A DNA stretch of 64,000 bases, taken from positions 9,982,001 to 10,046,000 of the forward strand of contig OX352774.1 in NCBI GenBank assembly GCA_947095535.1, written 5' to 3'. The stretch is from Poecilobothrus nobilitatus. Lineage: Eukaryota; Arthropoda; Insecta; Diptera; Dolichopodidae. Of the stretch, positions 1 through 13,170 are shown one piece after another. The translations under genes and the position numbers were made by a program. The notes below the pieces were generated by a model. That model was given only the letters and a program-made list of their open reading frames with translations. It had not been told where the DNA came from and did no database searches. Position 1 is the stretch's first letter; every line of letters starts with the position of its first letter.

Positions 1-3000
1 CGATTTTATTAAATTAAAAAAAAAAAAAAAAACCATGTATCTAAGATGGAAAATTTAAATAATGTATAACTTAAGATGAAAATAAAATTTATTATTTTTT
101 TTTTTTTTTGTTTTACTTATATTATAAAATTATAGGTATTATTTTTTATTTATTACTACTAAATTAACTAGTTATATTAGTAATTAATTATAAAATTATT
201 TAAGATGTTATATTTAATTTTTCATTCAATTATTAAATAAGAAAAATATATTTTCTTTTAACAGATTTTATTAAATTTGAATTATTGGATTTTGGAAAAA
301 AAAAAAAATGAGTTTGTATAAAAAAATAAAAAAATTTTTATATATCCAAAATTAATTAATTTTAATCATTACAAAATTTATTTATTTTAATCTAACATTT
401 ATTTTATTTATTTATTTATATTCCAATAATACACAAACAAAAAAAAAACAACTTAAGCAAAAAAGAATAAAAATTTCATATCAAATTGCATAGATTAAGG
501 CGGAAACAAAAAAAAAAAACAGAGTAAAAATTTAAAATAATCTAAAGCGAATTTCGATTAATTTAGCCCAGGTAGTGTTTTTTTTTTCCCTTCTTAACTC
601 TACAAAATTTTATTTTTTATTCTCAATTGAAATTCAAAATCAGTTTTTATTATATTACATCAAGTCAAAATGTAACTTAATTTTTTTGTTTTTTTTTTTT
701 TTTTTAACTTACAAAATTGTAATACAAATATTTATGCTTTGGTTTAAATCACAACTTGCTAAAGATGTTTGTATTTTTTTTTAATTTTTTTTTTACGCGA
801 TTTAAAATTAAAAATGAAAAAAAAAAAAAAAAAATGCATTACAAAAAGAAAAAAAAAAGTCGGTTTCTTTTTAACAATAAATACATTTTATATATTGATT
901 GATTTTTCGCGTATTAAACATTGTACTACAATATGATCCGTCTTTAAGTATTAATTTACTTTTTATAGCTATTGTTATTATTATTATTATTATTGTTATT
1001 TTGTAGAGTATTTTTTATTTATACATACATTATACAAGATAATTCAGTTTAATTTTAACATTAATTCTTTCATTTAATGTTTATTTATTTATTTTTATTT
1101 TTCTTCTCGTTTTTTTTCTGATTTATCAATCTCATGTTTCATTCAATTACATATAAATCATCCTTTTGTTCCGAAGCAAAAGAGGATCAATGGCTTGAAT
1201 AAAACATTTTTATTTTATTTTGATTTTTGTTTTTGTTTTTTTTTTTTGTGTGCCCTTAAGCAGCTCTTTTCTCTTGAACTCACCGTACATCTATGTAGAT
1301 AGATAATAGAATATAGATATTCTATAGAATATATCTGTTTATTTTACTTTCTTTCTTTCTTTGATTTCTTTTGGTCCCTCTATTTAGCCTTTATGAATGG
1401 GATGTTGTTTGTATTGAATTTGTATTATGATGTGTTGTGTATGTAGGGTTTTTTAATGTGAGTTTTTTTTTTTTTTTTTGTATAAATATATTTGAGTGTA
1501 TGTTTGTTTTTTTTTTTGTATTTTCACTATACTGTAGGCTAAACAGTCTTACTTTTTACCTTGACAGATTTTTTAAATTATTATTCATTTCACTTTAAAA
1601 ATATCTTTTATTTTTTTGTTTGCCTTTATTCTGTGTATTATTTTTTTTTTTTTTAACACAATATTGTGTGTTTTTTTCCTCTTTCCAATTTATAAGCGTG
1701 TTATTTTTTTCTTTTTCAATTTTTTTTTGTTTTTGTTGTTATTTTAATTTTTTATTGTATTATTGCTCTTAAAATGCCTTAAACGCCTTCTTCAGGTACT
1801 ATGCAAAAGACATGAAAAGCTTTACATAATAAAAATATATTTTTCTTTTTCTGTTTATTTTTGTTTTATTTTTGCTTTTACTTAAATTTAAAAAAAAAAA
1901 AAAATGTTTCAGGACATAAAAAATAATAAATAAGGTAAAAAAAAAAAAAAAAACAGAAGATCAAATCGTTTCTAATTTTTATGGCATACTTAATTTTGGA
2001 TATTTAGTAACAGGAATTTAGATTTGAAGAATTCAGGATACTAATTGATAAAATACTGATATTCTGAAAAAGTGAAATTTATAAATAAAATTATTGAGCA
2101 TTTCCTAGACTAGACATGTTGCCGTTTTGTGCAGTCAAAAAAGTTGAAAAAGAAAACTGTTATTTTTGAGACTCAATACAATATAAATGCAGGATTGAAT
2201 TAATAAAGTGGAATGCAGTTTTATCTAGCATTTTTTGAAGTTTCTTGAATTTAAAATTTATTTAAAGTTTTATTTAATAATTTAAAAATTTAATTAAAAG
2301 CTAGATTAAAAGAATTTAGTCAGGAAATATTCCTTTAGTAAGAAGTGAAAATTAACAAGCTTAAAATTTGTGTCTGTGACCGGAAAATTTCTATCTGTAA
2401 ATTCGTCTAATAATGTCTTCTAAAATAGATGGTAAAGAGCGAGAATTAAGAATTGACTCCATATAATTGAATCTAAAGAGAAAAATATGAATTTTATAAA
2501 ATATTAACGGTTTTTTTGTAATTATTGCATATTTAGCGCGAATACTTTATCTTATCTTAAAATCGAAATATATATTTCAAAAATTGTTAAATTTTCCTAA
2601 ATTTCTTTTTAATGTTTTAATTTTTTCTAATCATATCCTATAATACTTTTAATTAAATCATTTTTGACTTACAAATAACCGTAACAACTTTGTATCTATC
2701 AGTTAATCTCAAATAAAATATTGGTTAAAAAGAAATTAAAGTCAAAAAAATTTATAAATGTCCTATATCTTATATTTAGCGAGTTCTGTATGAATACTAG
2801 GTTTGCAAAAAATGAATACTAAAAGAGGATTACTATTCCAAAACTGTAGTTTATTTCACTGTATTACATTTGACTTAATTTGATTTATAACCAACTCTAA
2901 GAACCTCCTTAGTTATATGGCTTACACATATATTCAAGAACAAAGCCCTGATAAACAAATTATTGCAACTTTGATTTTGTAACTATCTCTAAAATCTCTG

Positions 3001-3022
3001 CTAATTATATGTTTACATATAG
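1..3022. other. No gene seen: A/T-rich sequence
   Basis: Homopolymer-rich DNA with T runs and a short ATT/GTT run near 970-1000. The open frame at 575-784 is low complexity. If the 4441-4716 exon is terminal, part of this could be its 3' untranslated region. Confidence 0.6.
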
Positions 3023-3198
3023 TCAAATGATAATACAGTCAAATGATAATGCAGTCAAATGATAATACAGTCAATTGATAATGCAGCCAAATGATAATGT
3101 AGTTAAATGGTTATGCAGTAAAATGATAACGCAGTCAAATGGTAATACAGTCAAATGATAATACAGTCAAATGATAATGCAGTCAAATAATAATACAG
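3023..3198. repeat. 16-bp minisatellite, 11 copies
   Basis: Eleven head-to-tail units of TCAAATGATAATACAG with scattered substitutions (TGCAG, TGTAG, CGCAG). Followed by GCAACTTGCAAAATAA. No spacers, so not a CRISPR array. Confidence 0.9.
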
Positions 3199-4440
3199 GC
3201 AACTTGCAAAATAATCGAATTATCGTTACGATCCTTTAAAAGAAATACATATGTATTGCATTTTTAAAAATTTAATGTCCCTGAATTACTACAATTCTAA
3301 ATTCCCTTTCTAAATTGTGAAAAATGAAAGAAAACAAAAATAAAAAGAAAATGGAATAACAATGAAAAATAAAAAGAAAATTATGTTCATTTGTTAAATT
3401 AAACCACTTTTTTTTTTTTTATTTTGTTTGGAAAAACACTCTTAATGAATGTCAACCATTTCTAGGTCTTTAAATTTTGGTTTACTTTTTGTCTTTGTAT
3501 TTTCATTTTTTTCCCTAATTTTTATTTTCTTTATTTTTCTTTTTTTTTTCGTGAATTTCATAAAATTATTTAATTTATTTATGTTTTTATTTATTATGTA
3601 CATTATTATTGTATTAAAACCTATAAAATTCTTTTCTTTATTCTATTAAAAAAATATTAATACGCATCTTAACATTTATAAAATTAATTGTGTTAATAAA
3701 TTTTCTAATAAAAAAAAAAAAAAAAAAAACAAAAAAGAAAATTTTTTTTGTCTTTCTTTTAAAAAATATTTTCTTTCTTTTCTTTCTCATTTTTATTGTT
3801 GATTTTATTTTTTTTTTTTCTGTTATTTGCACTTTACTTCATTGTTTAAAACTAATTACTTTTAAATTTTCATAAAAATTAATTCGCATTAATCTCTTTA
3901 GTTTGAAGTATGGAATTTGTAAAATTTATGCACGATTAAAAAAGCGAAAAAACCAAAAAAGAAAACAAAAAAAAAATATGATTTATATCTTGTAATAAAA
4001 TTCGAAGGAATAAAAGAAAAAACAGAAAAAACTTAAAAATAATAATAAATTTTCTGTCTCCTTTTGGTTTTTTTTTTTAATTTTAATTATAATTTTCTTT
4101 CAATTCAAGTTTACTGTCTTTTGAACTAATAAGAAAGAAAAGGAAGAAAATATAAACGAAAGAAAGGGAAAGCAATACAAAAACAATTATATTATTATGT
4201 TTAATTTTCTTATAATGAAAAAAAAAAAAAAAAATTATTAAACTAAAAAATATGAATTGTGTTTTGAGTTATCAAGAACTTTAGAAATTGAAAGTACATA
4301 ATACTTATTATCCTTCTAAATATATCCTTTTGTTTTTCATTCATTGTTTTTTCTATTCCGTATTTTATTAGATTTGTTTCGTTCATTAATTATTTTTCAT
4401 TCGTTCGATAACTCCTCATTTCCATCTCTTTTTCTATCTG
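3199..4440. other. Probable 3' flank of the 4441-4716 exon
   Basis: A/T-rich, with several AATAAA-type hexamers possible on the minus strand. The Phe/Lys-rich open frames at 3449-3875 are translations of T and A runs. Confidence 0.4.
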
Positions 4441-4716
4441 TTAGAATGTTGTTACTTTACCTAATCGAAGTCCCAATAATTTTCTACGTTTTTTTGCACT
4501 TAATTTCGTCCACAAAGTACTGTGACCCTCAACAATAAGAAATTCATCGCATAAATCATCTGGTAGAACATCTTTGGTAAAAAAATTATTATCATCTTGA
4601 TTATTTCGATCAGAACGTGAATCACCAGATACAAAACCACTTTCAGGACGAGATAATGATGCTGTATTCCATGGTAATTGTTGAAACCACCTAGCAACTT
4701 TTGCTGTTGATGATAA
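4441..4716 (-). CDS. Probable last coding exon, possibly an alternative 3' exon of the NOS1AP homologue
   Basis: This is a coding-like block of 91 codons. It has a T-rich acceptor (TTTTTAG, AG at 4717-4718), starts in phase 0 as LSSTAKVARWFQQLPWN, and ends with TAA at 4441. Composition differs from the surrounding low-complexity DNA: Trp, Asp, Glu, Arg and Gly are used freely, and two compact blocks, LPDDLCDEFLIVEGHSTLW and LSAKKRRKLLGLRLG, look like real protein. The final residues KVTTF fit a class I PDZ ligand. A GTAAAG after CGATTAG (about 4457-4462) is a possible donor, in which case the exon would continue elsewhere. No other coding exon was seen on this strand between it and the NOS1AP exons, and the phase matches their donors, so alternative splicing is plausible. 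A separate gene is not excluded. I do not recognise the protein family. Confidence 0.6.
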   Translation of the reverse strand, partial: LSSTAKVARWFQQLPWNTASLSRPESGFVSGDSRSDRNNQDDNNFFTKDVLPDDLCDEFLIVEGHSTLWTKLSAKKRRKLLGLRLGKVTTF

Positions 4717-4863
4717 CTAAAAACAAAAAACAAAAGAAAATTAAATAAAGATAAAAAAAAAATATCAGAAAATTTATAAAAACATAACAAAAACAAATAA
4801 TAATGAAATAGGAATTTTTTTATTAACATAAAGTGTTAAAATTATAATAGCTTTTAATTTTGG

Positions 4864-4900
4864 CAGTGGTCCAGTTGGTAAAGTTTATAGGTCAACTTTC
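4864..4900 (+). mobile_element. Possible tRNA-like SINE head stub
   Basis: GCAGTGGTCCAGTTGGTAAA resembles a tRNA 5' end with A box TGGTCCAGTTGG, but no B box follows. Probably a decayed SINE fragment; chance resemblance is possible. Confidence 0.3.
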
Positions 4901-5084
4901 CTTTCACCTAATATTTTTTGGCATTTCTTCCACAAATACCATTTTAGTTTATTTATAATTAATGCGACTTTTTGCAACCAACTTATTAATATTTTAGTTT
5001 AATTATTTTATTACTTCGGGATAAAGATCTAAAAAGCTTCAATCTAGAGGAAGTTGAAATGTAGACAATTGAAAATAGATATTT

Positions 5085-5300
5085 TTTTAATTTTGTCGAG
5101 CTATAACTTCGATATGAGTAGGGCTATATAAAATTGTTGCTTAAAACATTAATATTTTTAAGTGACCTCTCCACTATTAAAATTTCATTGCTCCATCTGA
5201 AACGTTGTGGAAGTTTTCCTAAACAAACTGACGAACGAACGGACAGAGTGAAATTAATAAGCCGATTTTTCAAAAATGATGTGTTAAAAATTGAAATAAC
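5085..5300. repeat. Fragment of the GACGG-type repeat
   Basis: GAGCTATAACTTCGATATGA, AAATTTCATTGCTCC and CTGACGAACGAACGGACAGA match the right part of the 43.3-kb repeat. The 84-codon frame across it has no other support. Confidence 0.4.
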
Positions 5301-8229
5301 TATATTAGGTATATATATGTACAGTAATTTTTTGTTTTATTACTTGCACATCGTACTGCAACCGCAACTTTTTAATTTTAACCGTTAGACAATAAATTAG
5401 TGAAATTGTGAAATTCTTCATTTTCTGTGCAACATATTTAAGAGAGTCGTCTGGACCGATTATTAATAAATATCTTGTTATTTTAAAATTTTGACAAAAT
5501 ATTTAGATTTTTGGAATTAAGTGAAAACTAAATTTTTGTTTGTACTGACCATATTGGAAGTAAATTGCAAGAAAACCTAAGACTCTACAAAATAATCTTA
5601 GCTTATAAGGTTAAGATTTGTGAGCTCAATTTTAAATATTTTTACTTATTAAATCTTTCGATTATACATTATAATTTTTCTTTAAGTAATTGATTTTTTT
5701 TCTACAAAATTGTTATTCCAAGTTCAAATTTCAAATTTATTCAACCATAACCATTTGATCATTCGACTGTTTATTTCTAAGCTGCTCCTGATTAAATCAC
5801 CAAATATTTCTTTTATATTGTCCATTTTTCTAAAAACCATCAGAGATACATATACGTTTATTGCTATCTATAGAAAGCCTATATAACAAAATGATTAAAT
5901 AAAAGAATATTGAACAAAAAAAAAAAAAAAAAAGACATAAATCATACTTTTATTTGTTTTCAATAAATTTTGTTCTTTTTTCCGAACATTTTCAGGATAC
6001 TTTAAACAAAAGAATCCACAATAAAAAGAAAAAAAAAATAGAAAAGGATAAAAGAAAAATAAATATGATATGGTATTAGTTAATTTTTCGATTGAAATTG
6101 TTTCTTTGGACAATATTTCTTCAAAACAATAAAAGAAAATTTTTTAACTGAAAAAAGAAGAGAATAAATATTTGGCAACAAAAGTACAACGATTTATAGA
6201 AATTAATGAAATATTTTATTTTTTCAAGGGGTTTTAGAATTCTCGAGAAATGACGTATGTATATTTGTATTCTGTATTATGGTTTTGTATTAAACAAAAT
6301 AAAGAATAAATTTCATTGATTTTGAAAATAGAAAGTTATTGAAAAGACAATTAAAGGTTATTAATAGTTTATTGGTTCATTACAATTTAACGATTATTAC
6401 ATTGATTTATTGCTCTTTTTTATGGTATAATGGTATGAATATTTTTTGAGGAAAATATTCGAAATTATATAAGAAATAAATGTAGAAAAATATAAAAGTA
6501 AATTTTATTTGATTTTGTCAACATCTGTAAGTATAACAATTGATAAGAAATTTTAATGCGAAACACTTTTATATATTAAACTTTTGATATTTTTTTGAGT
6601 TAGGAGATTTCCAGGTTGTAGTAAATTATTAATAATTATTATTAATAATTAAGTAAATTATTAATTTATTATGAAACAAATAATTTGATATTTGATAAAA
6701 AGAATAAATCAAATAAAAAGTTGAAAATGTATCAGTATATATTAGAAAAACACGGTAAAAAAAAAACCAATATAGTTACTCGCCTAAAAATATGCAATTT
6801 CAGCTTAAATACTGCCAATGGTAAGTATTCTTAATTTAACAAAGGCCCTGTAGCCGTGTTTTTACGTATATTATATATCCTTATGTGAATTGTATTTAAA
6901 ATAATAAATAAAAGTTGCATCCTTTACGATCAGGTATATAATGTTAAGTTAAAAAAAAATTATGCAGCTATATAAATTTGTAATAGTATTTTATTCAAAA
7001 TGGTTTTTTAAAATATTAAAAAGTAGTAAATTTATTTAATAAAAAGAACAATAATATATACTTATATCTCTTTTTCATTTTAAATTTAACGAACCCATAT
7101 AACAAGAAATATTTCAATTACCTATGAAATCTGAAAATTTGCATTGCTCTTTGCATTACCAACTCTTTTTAAAGTCATCATCGTCACATTAATTTCAGAA
7201 TAATGAAAAAAAAAACACAAATTGAGTTGCAAAAACTATAAGGAAATACACTAAAATTTTTTTAAGATTTTTAAAATAACTATAAATAATAAAAAGAAAA
7301 ACTTTTTATTATTTACTTGGCCCTCCAACCAGAATTTCCAAAAAGTTTATTATCAAAGAAAATAAGAAAGGCAAATAATAACAGTAATCAGAGAAAAAGA
7401 AAAACCAATTAAAAGTTGTCGTAGTGACACGAAAAAGATGGAAATATTAAATTTTTTCGAAAGAAAAATTTGTTGCTTCAAGGAAGTTTTTATGTTTTTT
7501 TTTAGTTATTTGTTTTTGTTTCCGTGGTGGTGATAAAAGAAACACGAACATTCTGATTTATGTGTGATATGAAATAAAAGTGCTAAATTTTATTGCTCAG
7601 AGTGTTAATTTGAATCATTAAAATGACTCTTTGTTTTTTTTTTTTTAACTCAATAAGCTTCATGTATAATATACATTGTATGTTGTACTCGTTTGAGATT
7701 TTTTTTTTTATAAGAGATTTAAAAAAGTTATAATGGTTGTGAAATCTTATAAGAGAAACAAATTTTATTTATTAAGGGAATAATAAAATAAAAAAGAATT
7801 AAAAAGAATTTTAATGCAATTTTAAATTTTTATTGAAGTAAATGAGTTCTTAATACTTAATTAATTTTATTGTCAAAGTTAAAATTTTCAAAATAAGATT
7901 TTTAAATATAATTTAAAATTTTATAAGAAAATATTAAGCAAATCGACAATTTAAGAGAGAAAATTTTGAAAATAAAGGAATGTTAAGGATAAATGTTACT
8001 TTTTAATGTTTCTAAGGTAAAAAAAATATTTTAGATATTTAAATGAAATCTAATTTATAATAAAATTGTTGATAATAAAAAATACAAAAAAGTTATAATT
8101 TTATTTCACCATAACCATAATGAATTAATTTAATTTTTAACCATACATGAATATATCATTTTAAAAAATGATAATAAGATCAAAAAACTTAATATCATAG
8201 TAAAAGTTGAAGAATTTGTTATCCTATTA
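5301..8229. other. No gene seen
   Basis: A/T-rich unique-looking sequence. No exon, RNA gene or clear repeat was recognised. Confidence 0.5.
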
Positions 8230-8425
8230 AGGATAGAATCACGACATCTATTGCAATTTTTTTTTTTTGGACCATTTCACTCTTATAAAGAGTGAACGCT
8301 TATTATTCATATCAGACTAAATTTCAGTTCTTTGAATAATTATTTTGTCTAAGCTGTTGAATACATTTTTATTATTACGACTATTATGATTTATATAGAC
8401 TATTACGATATAAAACAATTACCAT
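8230..8425 (-). mobile_element. SINE family 2, 3' part of another copy
   Basis: Contains the minus-strand remnants AACAGCTTAGAC and GAACTGAAATTTAGTCTGAT and the shared 3' end with GAGTGAAATGGTCC. It abuts the copy at 8428, so two elements lie in tandem in the same orientation. Confidence 0.55.
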
Positions 8426-8427
8426 CT

Positions 8428-8802
8428 ATTACAATTTTTTTGTTTTCTTCCTTTCCACTTCTATAAGGAACATAGAGCATCCACTATGTCATTTATTATT
8501 CATATTTGACTAAGCTTCAGTTTCGTGAATTATTAATATCACTAAGCCGTTGATTACTCAACTGTAGCTATTGTACAAGAGGAAAACTGTAAGTCGTAAA
8601 TATTATTTCTACGCTATTACCTTCTATAACAATTATTTTATTATTATTTTTATATTTGAATGAAAGGCCGGTGTCTTAACATTTACATAATTGGTTGGAT
8701 TCCATTTATTACGACACTACTATTTAATATGATTTGATATAGATTTGAATGCAATACCTGTCATTTGAAAAACCGGCAAATTAACCACTATACTATTAGT
8801 AA
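8428..8802 (-). mobile_element. SINE family 2, copy with two head-like segments
   Basis: On the minus strand a head-like segment (ATAGTATAGTGGTTAATTTG, about 8770-8800) is followed by a second head-like segment (AATGTTAAGACACCGGCC, about 8665-8700). Then comes the family's 3' block: TTGTACAATAGCTACAGTTG, ATCAACGGCTTAGTGATATT, GAAGCTTAGTCAAATATG. Both heads are damaged. Confidence 0.7.
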
Positions 8803-10830
8803 CATTATTTGTTGATGATATTGAATTCCAAAGAGGCTTTTAACAATATAATGAAACTTTTATTTTGAAAATTTTAGCAGTAATCTGGTTTGAAAACAAT
8901 AAAGCGTTAATTATGTGTGATCGTCCTTAAAGTTTTTAATAATACTAAAGTCTAATCAGTAATAAAATCATTTTTTTGTTTTTTAATGAGAATTAAATTT
9001 AAGATTTTTATTTTATTTGCAAAAATGTATGAATAATATATTAACTTTTAAAATTAAATCTTTATTCTAAAGTCAAATAGATTGATCAACCAAATTAGCT
9101 TTGAAAATGAAGAATTAAAACCTTAGTTTGAAAAGAGAAACAAACTTTAGCTGATGGTCCAACCCGATTTGAACTATAACTGTAATCTGTAACTGTTAAA
9201 TTATTAACCTTTGAAATGATAAAATTTTCAAAATAAGGGCCATTATTCTAGATCGAAAGAGGGATAATAAAAGAGTGTTTAAATTAAATTTAATTTCAAT
9301 TACGCCCAACATTTTTTTTTGTGTAAATGTGATGTAATATCAAATGTATTATGAAAATGAAAGAAGTAAGAAATCCTTTTGGGTAACTTTTGATTAAATT
9401 AATTTTAAATTGTGAAAAGAAACCTCAAGTTTTCTTTTTTCCCATTTATAATATTTTCTAATTTAAACCTACCTATTAATAAAAAATCTTGTCTATTTAT
9501 TCATTTGTATAAACAAAAAAATAAAAAAAACAAAAACTTCTTGAAATTATCTAAACAAAATTTTTAACCTTAAATTTTTATAACCACAAGTGAAATAAAA
9601 TATGAAAATTTTCTTTAAAACTAAAAAAAAGAAAAGAAAATCAAAATAAGAAAATTTCTTAAAAAGTTTTCATACTTATTCTGTTCTTTTTTTAATACAT
9701 TTTAAAAAACTTTTCAAAAACTATTTATATTATAAAACCAATGCAATCGAAAAGTCAAAAGATTTTAATTTAGTGTCAAATAAAATGGCTATTAGAAAAG
9801 TCTCTAAAGTCAATAACCTATACACTTTAAAAGTTCACCTAATATATTGGCTTTTAGGAATTCTTTATCTCTTCTTTTTTTAACATTTTGATTAGATTTT
9901 ATTACAGTATAAGATTTTTTACTCAGTTTTCATTATGATCACAAAATCATAAAAAATAAACAAGCAAAAATGACAAGCATAAAATTTTAAAAGCAACTTT
10001 TGTTTTTCTGAAAGAAAAGTTAAAATTACATAAAAAAAAAAAACCAAATCCGATATTGAATAGAAGAAATTTAATCTTGCTTCCACACAGAGGAAGTAAT
10101 CATTTTTAATATGTCCCATGTGTGATTTAAGATGACTATAATCGAATTTGATGTCTGCTTTTTGGGAAGAAATTAAAACAAAAAAAAAAAAAAACAATTT
10201 TATATAAAAAGAAGAAAATGATGGAAAAATGTTTTTCATAAAACAAACTAAAGGTTTTTATTTTTAATCTTGTGGGATTCACTAATTTTATTGATGTTTT
10301 TTTTGTATTTTTTTTTATCCGTAAAAAGATATTCTTAAAGTTATTTAATTTATAATGATGTCACAAAAATTTTTAAGAAATTTAAAAATAATATTTTTTT
10401 TTTTATAAATTTAAGCGGTTTTTACTTTTATTGATTGTTTTTAGGAAAAATTTTCAAGAAAAATTCATAATGTAAAAAAAAAAAGTAAGTCAAGTTTTGA
10501 ACATAAATAGTAAAGAGGTATAAAACGAATCTTATTAATTTTCTCAAAAAATTAATTTCCTTCTTTGATCATTTATTATTTATTTTATCATTTTGCGAAA
10601 GCGGTTCTGTGTCTTTATATTTTTTTTGAAATATAGAATGATAGCATCATATAACTTCAAATTAAGAAGTATGATTAAAAATGATCTCCGAAAGGTTTAC
10701 GACTTGGCTAATCAATCGAGTAGAATACGAATTCCAATCCCTTGTAGGTCGCGAGCGTTTTTTCTCACCTCTCGTATGTTTGAAAGAGCATTGTCAAAAA
10801 TTGATTTCTTCTATGTTTGAAGATGCATTG

Positions 10831-10872
10831 CGATGCAATCACAGATGCATTCGATGCAATCACAGATGCGTT
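10831..10872. repeat. 21-bp direct duplication
   Basis: CGATGCAATCACAGATGCAT plus T, then the same with one change. The two open frames over it are incidental. Confidence 0.8.
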
Positions 10873-11440
10873 AGTTCGTAATATTACTAAATATCTATAG
10901 AGAAAAGTTAACATTTCTCAAGATTTTTTGCCTTAACAATAGTTGATTGACTCGCTGAATGTAAGGAAAGCACATTTATTTGAAATTGTGGCGAATTTGT
11001 ATAAAAAACAATTAAGTTGTATCAAGCGGTTATGATTTTTAACAAATTAAAGTAAACTGTAATTAATACAATTGTTTGGGGTTAATACTTTGTAATTTGG
11101 AGTGATTCAATTTTAACTTTTTCTACAAATCTCTGAAAATTTAATTTTATTTTAGTAAATCACTTTTAGAACTGATTAATTATTTTATCATAAGGTAATT
11201 TTTGGTGTAGGCTTAGTAATTTCCCGATTCCCCAATTTTATTTTTTATGTTTTTCTTAAAAATGATCGTTTTGGAATAGGTATTGTATACATGCACATCC
11301 ATACACATCCCCCGTTCATTCATTTATTTTTAATTAATTTCTAAATTATATATTCATTACACAATTTATATTTTCATTTATTAAAACTCTTGAAGAGTTC
11401 TAAAGGATTAAAATAAAATATCTTAGTTAATTAACTTTTT

Positions 11441-11444
<4 letters not shown>

Positions 11445-11480
<36 letters not shown>
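11445..11480. repeat. (TA)18 microsatellite
   Basis: Uninterrupted TA dinucleotide run of 36 bp in A/T-rich sequence. Confidence 0.95.
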
Positions 11481-11485
<5 letters not shown>

Positions 11486-12898
11486 TGTTTTTATTTTTCA
11501 AAAATTCTAAAGATTTTCTACAAAAATGATTTTATTCTATTTATTTTTTAAAATCTATAAACTACTGTATAATAATAATAATTAATAATAACATATTGTT
11601 TTTTTTTTTTTTTTTACATAAATTTATATTAATATAATTTATTTATTTAAAAATTAATTTCTTTTTTTTTTTAGAATTTTAATATGATATATATATAAGT
11701 AAATTTTATATTAAATATTTTTTTTTATAATTATATTTAAAAAATTCATATTAAATAAATTTTTTTTAATTGTTTTTCATTTTTTTTTTATTAATATTAA
11801 AAACTGTAAAAAAAAATTTTCAGTTGTTTGTCTAAATATATTTTGAATTATTAATTTAAATTTTTTTTTTGCTCTATAAACAAATTTACTAAAAATATTT
11901 TTATTAAATTGGAAAAATTTTTTATTAAATATACACAAAAAAAAAAAAAAAAACTCTTGAATTTTTAATTTTGTGATGATATGTTTTATTAAAAAGAGTT
12001 ATTGTTTATTATTAATTAATTTATTAATTTATTAATATTAATGATTTTAAATGTATACAAGTATTAAATAAAAAATGAATTTAAATCTTATAAGATTTTT
12101 TAACATCAGTTTTAAATTAACACTGGAGAATTTAGTTTTAAAAAATTTTTCAAATATATTTTTATAGTTTTTCTATTGTATGCTTGTGAGACATGAAAAT
12201 TTGCAGTTGGAGTAAAAAAAACAAAAAAAAAAAAAATTTCTAATAAAATATTTAAAAGCAAATTAAAGCCTATAATATTTTTTGTCTCTAATCAAAACTT
12301 TTAAACGAATTAAACAAAGTTTGGTGTAGATCAATACTCTGTACCTAGTATTGGCATGAATTAAAGTATAAATTAGAAAATTCATAGTAAATTGTTAACT
12401 AAGATATAGCACATTAATTTAATCAGAGCATTCAGTTTTTTTAAAAATTTTCTTAGTTTTTTTCTGTATTGCACAGTTCGTTCATCCGTGTATTCTTAAA
12501 ATTACTGAACCTCTCCAAATAAAATAATAAAATAAACCATGTATTGAAAATAGTAACTTTAAATAATTAATTTTGTGGAAATACTTTGTAAAATTTGCAA
12601 TAGATGGGTGTAAATCTACTAAAGTATGAGGCGACTTGAAAATTCAATTAGTTATATTAAAACCAATGCCTCTATACTAACTACAATTTGAAAAATTCGA
12701 ACAAGAACTTTGAAAAAGAAGCTGATTTCCGTGTATAAATCTTATGGGAAATTTTCTTTAATCGGAGAGGATATTTATATGCAGATATACCTTTTCAATT
12801 AAATAATTATAAAATAATATATGATATTTCTAATTTTATTCAAAAATAATTATATTTTTATTTAGAATTTATAAAAAAAACTAAAATAATCGGAAAAT

Positions 12899-12931
12899 AT
12901 TCCGTACGTACGTAACGTCCGTACGTCCGTA
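12899..12931. repeat. GTAC/GTCC short tandem
   Basis: TTCCGTACGTACGTAACGTC followed by CGTACGTCCGTAC. It resembles the end of a GACGG-type repeat. Confidence 0.5.
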
Positions 12932-13112
12932 CATAATTTACCCTTTTTCAAATTACAAATCGGTATGTGTAATCACGCAATCACGCATCACAAACAATTA
13001 TCTAAGAGGAATTAAGAAGCTTTTATTTTTTCCTCTTTTCTTGTATTCGTTCTAAGTAGTGTCTGTATTGTTCTAAAAACCTCTTTTTGCAAAATAAAAA
13101 ATTAATAAAATT

Positions 13113-13170
13113 TTTCGAGTATAAAAAGTAAAACCAAAATATTTCGAGTATAAAAAGTAAAACCAAAATA
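13113..13170. repeat. 29-bp perfect tandem duplication
   Basis: TTTCGAGTATAAAAAGTAAA plus nine more bases, repeated exactly. Confidence 0.85.

Noticed and set aside
3023..3198. CRISPR-like array
   Set aside because: Units are contiguous 16-mers with no spacers, in an animal genome.
4500..4829. Minus-strand open frame of 109 codons overlapping the 4441-4716 exon
   Set aside because: A different frame from the exon-like reading, rich in Phe/Leu/Tyr and running through the upstream intron; the spliced reading has better composition and a proper acceptor.
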